Source: Pelodera strongyloides | Taxonomy: Eukaryota; Nematoda; Chromadorea; Rhabditida; Rhabditidae | Direction of reading: 5' to 3' | DNA length: 64,000 nucleotides | Assembly: GCA_036852015.1 (NCBI GenBank) | Contig: JAANDG010000352.1 | Location: forward strand, 87,396 to 151,395 | Shown: in pieces, positions 45,392-57,600 of the stretch | How positions within the stretch are numbered: the first letter of the stretch is position 1 | Layout of the letters: every line of letters starts with the position of its first letter | Program-made: the position numbers and the translations under genes | Notes under the pieces: model-generated | Seen by the model: only the letters and a program-made list of their open reading frames with translations | The model's database searches: none | Told to the model about the DNA's origin: nothing

Positions 45392-45882
45392 ACCAGTCGG
45401 CTGACGCCTCCTGAGGCGACTTACATGGGAATATGATTGGTTTAGCATGGGCATAATTATATGCAAAGCTTCAAACCCAAACGTATCATAAGAAATTCAC
45501 ATAATAGGAAACAGTTGCATATGCATACTTCGATATTGAGCTGCGAAGCTCTTTTTATACCCGAACACGAAATTTGCATTTCCGTAACGCACATCGGTAT
45601 GCAAATTCGGCTACAGTTGCTCTTTTATATAATAAGACCAGTCGGCTCACGCCGCCTGAGGCGACTTACATGGGAATATGATTGGTTTAGCATTTGCATA
45701 CTTATATGCAAAGCTTCAAACGTATCATAAGAAATTCACTGAATAGGAAGCAATTGCATATGCACACTTCGATATTGAGCTGCGACACTCTTTTTATACC
45801 CGAACACGAAATTTGCATTTCCGTAACGCACATCGGTATGCAAATTACGCTACAGTTACTCTTTTATATTAATAAGATATTC
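45392..45882 (+). repeat. Two tandem half-copies of PAL-6
   Basis: The segments 45392-45636 and 45637-45882 are direct repeats. Each runs from the ACCAGTCGGC end to the AT-rich centre (CTTTTATAT-TAATAAGA) of the full palindrome, so each is a single arm. Confidence 0.8.
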
Positions 45883-47914
45883 TCGTTGTTGTTTGTAATT
45901 ATCTATAGACCTATGCGGTGCGTCTTATTAGTGATACACCAGATACAGCACTTTATACTTTACGAGGTATGGATATAATACCTACACAGTACGTAGGTAG
46001 GCACGTAGGCTAAGGTACCTCCCAAGTATCCAGTGTCTCTAGGAGACGGCCAAGCCTCGTAAACCTTTACGCTCACGTAAAGTTTTCCACAATTTTTCGC
46101 GGGCCACTAAATTCATAAGTACAGTGTAGTGTCCCATGCTCGAGGTCCACAGGCGAGCATGTGTACATAGAAAAGAGGTGGAAAGAAACAAAATGGTATG
46201 ATGGGGTCAAAATGTTTAGCCAGCAAACAACAGAAAGATCTCTGCATAGATGGGCGGAGAAGGGGGTTTCAACTATTTTCTACTCCTTCCAGTTGTTGGT
46301 TCTAAAATTTGCGGGTCGCTATTATTTCCAAGTCAAAATTATTATTAGTTTAAAAAATATTACAGTAAAGCTAAATAGTGAGTGGGTTTACCCTTGAATT
46401 AATCTTCGTGGCATCATAGCATGTCATTGTGAAACTCTTATTGCATCATACCGAAAACTGCGAGGTTAAGGGTTAAACTTTCGGAACGTTTCAGTGGAAT
46501 GGTGTTTTAAAACAGTGGAATGGTGTTTTGCACTTATGACTCCCCGTCACTGAATTTTCAAGCCTTTCTTACCTGGGTCCAGCTGACGTCAAGATTGCCT
46601 CCCTATGGCCCTGCAAGAATGTTAGTGTTGAAGGTTCTGCCTCAAAACAATGCTCGTAATTTCTTTCTGAAAATCCATTTGCCGTGCCTCTTGGCAAATA
46701 AGTTTCCAAATTCGCATTTCCAGCTGTGTTTCTTCAGTGGTCTACGTTTTCAGTTGATCTACGATCGTTTTCAAAGAAATGTCAAAACTTTTGCCGTTCA
46801 GCTATCATGGTTGAGCTATCATTGCGGTTTTCATGAAAAGCATTTCAGTATTCTAAAACAAATATCTCGGACCCACATTGAGTTAATACGCAAATAAAAC
46901 TGATGCCGGGCCAATGCACTGGACGGCAGAAAAAGGGCCTTTTGTTTGAGAACCAACTTAATACTCAATACCCGAAAGTCACTTGAATTAATCCGTAAGA
47001 TTGTAGGACTCTCGAGCAAAATGTCTTTCAAGTACAGTAATTTTCAAAATAGTCAAATGTATGGTTTATTTTATTTTGTGGACATTGATTGGTTACTGTA
47101 TATGGTTTTCAAATTTTGATTTTTGATTTTTGTCATATATATGCACAACAAAAAATCAATAAGTATGAAGAGGAGGCGAATTTTTAAATTATTTTTTGTT
47201 TTAAATTTAATTTGTTATTTTCTATTTTTGTTTTAGTTGTTTTAGAAAACAACGAGTTTTCTGCCGGATACGCTCTCCCCTTATTAGAAGACATCCTGAC
47301 TGAAAAGCTCGCCTTTAGCGTTGACGAACCCTTATGAACTTCTTTTATTGTGATTTCTGTGCGGTCTTCTGCTTTCCTTGTGCGAGTTTCTGACATTTCA
47401 GTCATTTTACGCTGTAAAATTCTGTCATTCCCAATATATTTGATAAGTGTCGTTGAACTCTCGATTGTAGGCAGATAAAAGTCTTTATACAGGTTTCAAA
47501 TTGCTCTTTCACATCTCATTTTGTTCTTTATGTTCGTCTTTTTTTGAAGTTCTACCCTAAATTTTGGGGAACATCTTAGTTCTGTCCTTTAGAAACAGTT
47601 AGCTTGGCAACTTCTCCTACCTACGGTCTTCTATTTTTGGCATAATCCAATTAGTCTTATGTCTTAGTCGAGTGCCGCTGCTTTTGTTTGATTTGCGTGT
47701 GTCGTGGTGTAAAATTATAGCCACTTTGGCAGCTCGGTTTTCAGCGCTTATTAGCTAGCTATCAGTCAGTTAACGCCGCCTGAGGCGACTTTCCATTATC
47801 TAAATAATATTGCAAATTGCATACTTATATGAAACTATCGAAATGAATCCTCCAATGTTTGTGTAATAATACACGATAGCGCATACTGTGAAGACGTGCA
47901 ACACGTTGACGTAC
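45883..47914. other. Intergenic, no supported gene
   Basis: A 125-codon frame at 46520-46897 (+) and a 73-codon hydrophilic frame at 47405-47184 (-) lack splice or similarity support. A PAL-6-like end lies near 47763-47795. Nothing else was seen. Confidence 0.4.
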
Positions 47915-48082
47915 TTAAAGCGAAATGCTAGCCCCTTTGGAAAATTTGCATATGATAAGCATTTCCTATGTATCCTATGCTAATTGTGTACGATAGTCTA
48001 CGGCAATGGTACAAAATTAGCATAGGATACATAGGATTTTATCATATGCAAATTTTCCAAAGAGGCTAACATTTCGCTTTAA
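47915..48082. repeat. PAL-2 element, slightly diverged
   Basis: Same family as 30849-31019; the ends are TTAAAGCGAAATGCTAGCCC and GGCTAACATTTCGCTTTAA. The arms have several mismatches. It lies about 570 bp upstream of the first P-glycoprotein exon. Confidence 0.85.
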
Positions 48083-48648
48083 ACATACCATACCCTGATT
48101 CTGTGAAACTAGATTTTTGTAGCATGCATGGCAGCATGGCACAGACACCCAAACAAACTAATGTAGTTGCTTTATATAATAACATATTAGATGTTTTGCT
48201 CTTGCGTTGATATCGTTCAGAAAATTCAGCTATTCCTGTCTCTTTACTTTAGTCTAGTTTTATGTGCCAGCTTGATCTGTTCAGTCATGTAATGCGTGAT
48301 GCAAGTGGAAGGTGAAAAAACTCTGAACCCTAACCCTGATAAGATACGGCCTATTGTTTGGAAATATTTCCTTGATGGCACTTTCTTCCTTAACTTTGCG
48401 AAGGAGACCCCGAACCCGTTTCGGGTTTTTTTTTTCATATCCAAACCACATCAGCATCAGCAGTTTGCTCTCACTGTTGGTGGTGTTTAGGATTTGTTGT
48501 GTTATCACATTTGTCATTTTTATCCTAACAATTATTGCAAGTTTATCTCTTTTGTGGTGGGCGTGGGCGAGCTAGATCGGGAACAATATGTGTTTTTGAA
48601 CGTTATTTCGATTACAATGCATTACATTACAGTAATCGTTCGAGGTCG

Positions 48649-51600
48649 ATGGGTTTCTTCCGTAAGAAAGGCGGTAAGGACGCCGAGCAGGAAGCCGACG
48701 AAGATTCCAGGTAAGTCTTAATCTTTTATCGTTTGTTTTCCAAATATCTCGGATTCTGATCCGTGCACCTGAACTGTACTCGTTTTCTGGTCGTCCCGTC
48801 ATAAGCAACTATATATCCTACCAGTCGGCTAAAGAGCTCTCGCGAGTTCTTGTTTTCACTTCACCCCACCCCCCGTAGGTATTCTCCATCTTCGGATTAA
48901 TTAGGGTCACGGTCTTATACTAGTTGCAGTAGTTTTATTAAGCCTCTACCTACTATTTTGAGAGTTGCTGTTTAGTCTTTTTATTGGCGGTTAATGTGTT
49001 GCTATAAACGACTAGAGATATTTTTGGATTCCTTTATGGGCTGGAGATTTTTCGCCTGGGGGTTTGCCCGCTTTTGCCCTCTCAACTTTTTTTGTGTCAT
49101 GGGCCCTTGCCCTTGCCTTCGTCATATTGGCCACTTTCCTTTATAATTCTTTAATATTCACACTGTGTGTATTGTATATTAAAGAATTACGCTCAACTCA
49201 AATGATTCCTGCAGGTTTTTAGGATCTTATATCTTATGTAAAGATATAGATGGAATCACATTCATGAAAAAGAACTGAGCTTCTTACAGCGTATCTGTTT
49301 CCTAGTTCCAAGTTCCTGTGTAGTATAATATTCCCAGCAGAATTGTTTAGCTATTAGTTTCACTGAGTCACAGTGATTTTCTTCATTTTCTACAACTGCA
49401 GTTTCTTTTATGATTTGTTTGTCCATCATGATCCTGGTCATCTGTGGCTTCTTTCCTCTGCCAACATTTTGGTCTCTTATCCTTGGGAAATCCTCTCTTT
49501 GAGTTTGCTGTTCAAACATCAAACTACGTATACTTTTCGTGTCAGTGCTCGTTAAAAGGTCTCTGGTTGGTCCATGCTCTGCTCTTTTTTCTTTTACTTC
49601 ATGATGCGGCAGGGGTGTTTCACAACCCTCGGGCACAGAGAGAAAGAGGGGGGGGGGAGAGAGGCGCTCATCTTGTGAAGAATCAAGAGACCGCAGACAG
49701 GAAATCGTTGTATAGAGCACGTGAGCGTGATTCTATGTACGTTAAAATATAGAATAAACAAAACGGACCAAATGAAACAAAAAAAACATAAATTAATGAA
49801 ACAAACATCCTTCAATATACCTAGTACGAAATGTTCGAAATACGAAATTGAGACATGCGCAGGCTATAAATCTATGCGTAAAATTACGCATCAACCATCT
49901 CCGGATTGGCTTCGACCATCTCCGGAGGCAAATGCAAATATATAGATTTGGGTGAAACGTATCAGTGGTAATTTACGGTTCGACTCTCAACTAAGCGACC
50001 ATCTCCGAAATTACGCATGGAAATTATAGCCTGGACATGCGCAGGCCATAAACCTCGCCGGTGAGTCCGGACCCGGAGGTGGTTCGCGTAATTTTCCCTA
50101 TTCGTGATATGATACGTTTCTAATAAATTTCTCGTACCACCTCCGGGCTTCCCATACCTTATATGCTAATTTCGGAGGTGGTTCAGCCATGAACCCTCTA
50201 AATTTATGCAATATTCTAATTCCGGTGGTGGTTCGCCGGTGAGCCAGTCAGCGGGCTTAGGCTATGGACATGCGCAATATTGCACAACATTGCAAGTGTC
50301 TCCTTAAATGGATGACGAGGATACATTTTGATGTATGTCCCACTGCGTACGAAAATAGTTCAAAAATTTTAAAGCTTTGTATATTGTTTGGCTAGCTGGT
50401 CGTATCTAAGTTTGTCGATAGTGGGCGTGGATGAATCAGAGGAAGATTGAATTACAATCCATTTTGTCATGCACCAACTTTTATTTCCAACAATTTCCAC
50501 TAATTTTCCCAACCGTTAATGGATACTGGATACATAGATACATTTTCATTTTAATTCAGAATTCAGAATTTTTTTTGTGTCCAGAGTTGACGTTCACTTT
50601 CTCCTGTCCTGTCCTGTCTTGTTTATTAACTTTTCTTTAACGTGCCTGCTTGTCTTAAAGTTCCAGTTTCCAGTTTTACAATAAAATATGAAAAATGACG
50701 AAAAGGCGGTGACCGAGACCGATATTCCTGCTAAAGACGGCTTAGTATTAGAACCACTATTATCTAAGAAGAAACGGTATGTGGTCAGTGTGGCTTTCAT
50801 GCTCCTAATTGAGTTTTTCCAATCTCATAATGAATCAAAATTGAAAGGTTCTGAAAATCCCAGATAGGGCAAAATTTTGGGTAAATAAAGTTAGTATTAG
50901 TATTTATATTTTTAATTTTTATTGTTTTAGGACCGATTCCGAGAAGAAAGCAGAGGAAGAAGATGGTCTTGCGGCGCCCGCGGCCTCCATCCGACAAATT
51001 GTCAGTTTTATTTTGTCTTCAAATTAAGCTTAAAGCGAAATAACGACCGGTTTTTGAAACGCAACGTGGACAACTGAATTCGTACGTATTTATGCTAATT
51101 TACTCGATTTTTTATTATTTATAGTCATTTGCATAGGCTGCATAAGAATGCCTTTGTACTTGTACTCGGTGTGGTTTTTCAAAAACCGCCGATATTTCGC
51201 TTTAAGGGCGCGTTCGGGTTGCTCTTTCCGAAAGAGAAAGAGGCAAAAACCCCGTTCGGGTTGGACCTTTCCGAAAGGATTTAATGCTTCGTGAAAGTGA
51301 AAAGTACAGTACACACTTTCCGTGAACACGCAGGGGTTTTATTTTTTATTTGAATGCGCACGGTCTGCGCACTTGTGCACAATTTCGGAATTGTATTTTT
51401 TCCCGACCGCCGACCTGCCCGCAGGCACATGACAGTACGTGCACAAGACCGGAAGGAAATGCACCGTGCACAATTAAATCGATTCAAATCTTAAAACGAA
51501 AACCCCTGCGTGTTCACGGAAAGTGTGTACTGTATTTTTCACTTTCACAAAGCATTAAATCCTTTCGGAAAGGTCCAACCCGAACGGGGTTTTTGCCTCT

Positions 51601-54600
51601 TTCTCTTTCGGAAAGAGCAACCCGAACGCGCCCTAAGTCCAGAGACTATAAGTGTACTGATAAATTTCTATTATCATGTCGCGTATGAACCCGGAATATC
51701 ACTATATGTTGTCCATTCTCCAATAAGATTGAAGTCTATGTAGTTTTTGTCTGTCTATTGCCGCAGATTTTGAATTTTGATACGTAGTGCAGTCAGAGTC
51801 AGTTATGGACGGAACATTTGCCATATTGCCAGGCTACTTTGTAGACAGCTGTGTACTATTTGTTATTATGTTGATACAGACAGAACTAAGCTTGCCGGGC
51901 AACTAGCGTTGTTATTATCTATAGTTTGCTTCCTCCATTTGTATTAAGTAGATATACCATTTTTTTTTATTGTTTTAGTATCGTTATGCAACCTGGTTCG
52001 ATATTCTCCTAGTTTTGGTCGGATGTGTAGTGGCTGTGATCACCGGATTAGGATTCCCATTCCTGTCTATTGTTATTGGGTGAGTTTGTATTTTATGTAT
52101 TTACCTTACATTGATTCTTTCTTGGACTTGTTGGTAATCGTCTGGTTTTCTAAAATTATTCTAAACAAGTAAATGCGTGGTTTGAGTGAAATTTGTACTA
52201 CAGCATGGATCCATCCATAATTTAGTCAATGCAATGCGTATTCTCAGATGGGTTAGTTGGATTCGTTAATTGTCTTAAAAATTAAATTATCAGTACCAAG
52301 GTCCAATTTTATATGTTTTAGAGACGTTTCGAAATCTTTCATTGACTACCAATCGGCGAGGAGTGCAAGTGAGTTTTTTGGTTTTAAGAATATGTTATGA
52401 TGTTAACTTTGCTCCAATTTAATAATTAAGTTAGTGTCCTTGTTCCCTTAATGGACAACTGTACAACACTGAACACTACGAGAGTGTTCTTTGGTTTTCC
52501 ATGTCCAATATTCTTTTTGCCGTTTGTGACTTGTGGGGGTGATGTAGGTCTGAGCTGAGGAATTTCTATTTTAAACTTCTGACACGGTCTTTACACGTTC
52601 GTTCGGTTCGGTTTGTTCGTTAATCGACACCTTATCAGAAGTTCATGTTCATTGTTCTTCACCATATCTTTAAAGTTTCCGGCTTATCACCAATTTTATA
52701 GCCATGGCGCGTTTTGTGATTTTTGACAGACCGCAGATTCAGGTCGAAAAATGGAGTTTTTGGGGGAAGTTGGGAAATTTGGAGGTTGGAGCGTTAGAGG
52801 TTTGAGGCTGGGTTGTGAACTTCATATATTGAGAGTTAAAATTTAGTGGGGCAAGGGGATATGCGAGAGTATTATTAGTGACCTGTGTGTTCCGATCTCC
52901 ATGTATACAAGACACACACAAATAGTAAATCATACGAACATTGAGATGTCTGTTTGACCGTGTGTCATGTACCCCAATTGTAGGTTTCACTCAAATTCAA
53001 ATGTACGAATTCAGCGATTAAGCCATTCCGCAGCGCAGATGGTTGATGCGTGTTTTCGTACGCCAATTTATGCCCAGTTTGTAGCAGACTGTTTTAGGCA
53101 ACACGTCGGCCCAACTTGCCAAGGCTCGACATGATTTTGAACACCAAGTAATTCAAGGATGTCTCAAATACGTGTACATTGGAATTGTTATCATGGTCTC
53201 TTCAGTTATGCAGGTAATTTGTGCTTTGTTTATCGGGTTAACGTTTTACCGTCTTTGGGAACTTTGGAGTTATTAAAATCGTTTTTTTTTTTTATTTCGT
53301 TTTGTTACGTTATTAACTTACTACTGTTTAGGTGTCCTGCTTCATGATATCTTGCGAGAATATCTGCAACAAGATGCGACGCGCTTTCTTTACGGTAAGG
53401 TTTTTTTCGATTTCGGTTTTGAGTGGTGAGTGGTGATCTGCTAATGTCATTACAAGTGTAGTATAAGTAGACTCTGCCTATAAGTTAATATTTTTGTTCA
53501 GGCGATTATGCGACAAGAAATTGCCTGGTTCGACAAGAATCACTCAGGAACACTGGCCACGAAACTGTTCGAGTAAGTTTTTGGAGATGAGATGTATTTG
53601 TCAATTTTTTTTGTTGGTTTGCGGTTGAGCCTGTTAATTACGGTAACTTTTTTAATATTTATTGTTCGTGATCGGTTTATTTAAATTTTGAGTGGATTTT
53701 ATACTTTGGTTAATTTTAGTTCAATGGAGCGTGTTCGCGAGGGTCTCGGTGATAAAATGGGAATGATGATCCAGTTTGTCGCGCAATTCTTTGGAGGTGC
53801 GTGCGTTTTTGTTTTGGATTTTGTATTCTATTAATTAGTTTAAAGCGGTATTGCACCTGTAAGTGCAAAGCACAGTATGCAGCACAATAGGTGTATAATA
53901 CATGTGCTTGTAGTTTGCATTTATGCTTTTCAAACCGCGTGCTTTAGCTGTTTAATGAGTTTTGTTTAATTTAAGACATAACCTTTATTTTCAGGTTTGG
54001 TCGTTGCGCTTACGTATAATTGGAAGCTGACTCTGATCATGATGTCACTGGCTCCGTTTATGGTGATATGCGGAGCGTTTATAGCAAAGGTGAGGGTTTT
54101 TTAATCCGTGAAAATTTGTCCATTCTGTTTTTTTTATTATCCAAATGGAAATGAGTGAGTTAGAGTCGAAAGATGTATTCGTAGTACTTTGTTAATTGTC
54201 TGTCTGTGGTGAAGTAAGTTTTTGTTTATTGAATTTCATTTTATTTCAGTTGATGGCATCTGCAACTGCAAAAGAGGCCAAAAAATACGCGGTGGCAGGA
54301 AAGATTGCTGAAGAAGTGCTAACTTCCACCAGGACAGTGCTTTCTTTTAATGGGCAGGAGATGGAATGTGAAAGGTATACGTTTTCTAATTGCTGCAATT
54401 ATCTAACGAGTTTATTATCTCGCCTCACTTGCCAAGTGTCAAGCGCTAGGTGCCTGGTTGTTGTGGATTGTTGAACAACGGTTAACTAATTTGGAGTTAT
54501 GTTGTGGGCCCTCTGGGTTGAAAGTAGGACCAAGAACACGAAAAATGGCTATTGATCAAATAAACCGTCCAAAATCCCTCCTATGTAGTTTTTTTTTGTT

Positions 54601-57600
54601 TTTTTTTTCTGAAAGGAATAATAATAAATTAAAAGAGGACTTGTTTATATCACCCATACCCATATACATCTATTTAGGTATGACGCTGCACTGGAAGCGG
54701 GTAAAATCGACGGAATCAAAAAGTCGTTTTACATTGGAATTGGTCTGGGAGTCACAATGGCCATCATCTTTTCATCGTACTGTCTCGCGTTTTGGGTCGG
54801 AACTGATTATATTTACCACGGACACGCAAACAGCGCCGATGTGCTGACGGTACGTTTTGTATTACAGTAGCCGTGCCGGGAAGCTCCCAGCCTCCCAGTG
54901 GAGGTGAGAGAAAGAAAGGGCTCACACGAATCAGAGAACACAGAGACAATTTCTCCCACCCTGGGAGGTTCCCGCTGTTTCGTGAATACAGCTACAGTAG
55001 AACTGTTCTTTTTTGCGCTACTATATTATGGCGATGGTCGATAGGGTTGATTCATTTCTATGTGTGGAAACTAATTTGGATTTGAATGTCGAATATTTAT
55101 CCAAGTCTCCAAGTTTCAGTGACGTGCTAGGTAGCTAGGTTTTAGTGTCTACTTCTTTCTGTCGTGTCAGTTGTTGAAATAAAAGAGGAAACAAATTGGG
55201 AAGCTATAAGTGAATAAGTTCAACAAACTAACATGAATATACCATATGTAATACGGTAACCCCGTTTCGACCCTTCGCATACGAGGATTTTGCCACCGTT
55301 GGGTCTCATCAGTGCGATGACGGTAGGCTTAGGCAGTGAGTGAAAGAAAGGTAAAGTAGATATTGAGAAAGGGATAGAGAGACAAAGGTTATAGAGTATG
55401 TGAAGAAACATATAAGGTTAAGAAAAGGGTAAGGGTACAAAATTAATAGTAAAACCGAATAAGAAACTAACCTTGATACCGCGGGTGTAATAGTACCTGA
55501 ATATCCTTACAAAAAGGGACAAGTAGAGAATTAATAAACAAAACGCAGAAGAAAGTATAAAACTAACCTTGGATATGTCCTCAAGCAAAATAACTAGGTA
55601 GGAATATATCAATAAGTAAGAAGTACTACGAAAGGGTATGGAGCAAGCAAGACGAGGACGAGAGCAATGGGAAAGGGATGTAGTGTGTAGTATTGATCGG
55701 GTAAGAGTGCCTGACATAAACCTAGTGATAGAATATATAGGTAAAGTTTATGAACTATGTGGTCTGTTGAAAAGAATAAGTTATCCATAAGTGAAAATAG
55801 AATGTCGTAGATTACGGGTACAAAGTTTTGCATAATAGGGAAGAATCGACAGAAATGCAACATTAAAGGTTGTCGACCCAACTGTTGAGACTTTTAGTAG
55901 AGGTATCGTATTTAAAGGGAATATGTATGCCCTTTTTGAAGTTACGCTTTATTAATAGAATGTGTGTTCCTCATTAAGGAAACAACAACAAAAATTGTTA
56001 AAAGTTTCCCATTTAAAAGAAAATGATTTTCAAAGTTCATCTTTTCCATAGTAAACGCGCTGCTTGACCCCCTGGCTTACACGGCAGTGCTGATGGAGCA
56101 AAAAATTTTGCATATGTGTGCATACATCGGCATATAATATAGCATGCAACAGCGACATTTTTGCATGCAAATGAGAATATTCGAATTTACATATTCAGTC
56201 GCCTACTTAAATTCATGTCTGGTGTGGAAACTCTAGTTTCGCAGTTGTTTTGCTCATTTTGAGTGCCTACATATTCCCTTTAAGACTAATAATAGGGTAC
56301 TTATTAAATGATTTTTTGATAGTTTTGAGTACAACTTCTTTGGGGTAATTGTTGGAGAGCAGCTTGATAATGAACGAATGGATTTTGTAGATAGATTCTA
56401 GATAACAAGAAGCAAGAAAAGAGACTAAGTAAGGAGACAGAGCAAACCTAAGTCTAGAGAGGGGTGCAAGGTGTAGGAAAAACAAATAAAGCTGAGATAC
56501 ATATAAACTCACATTACGAGTAGAAATAAATAGATGGATATACAACGATAATGGGAAGGGGAACATGAAGTACTGTGTGATGTGTGGCGACCAACTTGGC
56601 TAAAAGGAATGGAAGCAAATATAGTGCGAATATTACTCAGTATAAAAGAGTATTCAACATAGAGAGGGGATATAATAGAATTGTCAGCGTGGAAAGAAAT
56701 AGATAAAACATAAAATATTACAAAATTTGGAAAGGAAGGAGGAAGATCTTATAGCAAGCTAGTGGGGCAGCGAAGCCTCCAACAGATGCGAGCCAAGATC
56801 CAATAACAAATAAAAGAGGAAACAAATTGGGAAGATATAAGTGAATAAGTTCAACAAACTAACATGAATATACCATATGTAATACGGTAACCCCGTTTCG
56901 ACCCTTCGCATACGAGGATTTTGCCACCGTTGGGTCTCATCAGTGCGATGACGGTAGGCTTAGGCAGTGAGTGAAAGAAAGGTAAAGTAGATATTGAGAA
57001 AGGGATAGAGAGACAAAGGTTATAGAGTATGTGAAGAAACATATAAGGTTATAGAGTAAAAAAGGGTACAAAATTAATAGTAAAAACCGAATAAGAAACT
57101 AACCTTGATACCGCGGGTGTAATAGTACCTGAATATCCTTACAAAAAGGGACAAGTAGAGAATTAATAAACAAAACGCAGAAGAAAGTATAAAACTAACC
57201 TTGGATATGTCCTCAAGCAAAATAACTAGGTAGGAATATATCAATAAGTAAGAAGTACTACGAAAGGGTATGGAGCAATGCAAGACGAGGACGAGAGCAA
57301 TGGGAAAGGGATGTAGTGTGTAGTATTGATCGGGTAAGAGTGCATGACATAAACCTAGTGATAGAATATATAGGTAAAGTTTATGAACTATGTGGTCTGT
57401 TGAAAAGAATAAGTTATCCATAAGTGAAAATAGAATGTCGTAGATTACGGGTACAAAGTTTTGCATAATAGGGAAGAATCGACAGAAATGCAAAATTAAA
57501 GGTTGTCGACCCAACTGTTGAGACTTTTAGTAGAGGTATCGTATTTAAGGTAAAAGTTGGGCTACCTATGAAAATTGAAAAAAAAATTTTTTTTTTAATT

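Larger units (their letters stand above)
55177..57546 (-). mobile_element. Decayed Penelope-like retroelement with direct-repeat ends
   Basis: The segments 55177-55910 and 56808-57546 are near-identical direct repeats with a 1631-bp period. On -, the segment between them encodes [20 protein letters not shown] and continues in frame with further basic residues. This resembles the C-terminal end of PLE reverse transcriptases. The repeat itself encodes [20 protein letters not shown], then two in-frame stops amid [10 protein letters not shown]; this resembles the PLE region between RT and the GIY-YIG domain. No intact RT or GIY-YIG motif was found. Each repeat carries a hammerhead-ribozyme core. 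The element lies antisense in the 2.8-kb intron of the P-glycoprotein gene, and a PAL element interrupts it at 55911-56283. Assignment to a PLE is inference from pattern. Confidence 0.6.

Noticed and set aside
46520..46897. 125-codon plus-strand frame
   Set aside because: Length alone is not enough in this composition; no domain, splice site or paralogue.
48281..48517. Telomere-like CCCTAACCCT string near 48328
   Set aside because: Only one to two units; not a telomeric tract.
55220..55411. 63-codon minus frame repeated at 56851-57042
   Set aside because: It spans the hammerhead motif in the direct repeat. Being duplicated reflects the repeat, not selection on a protein.
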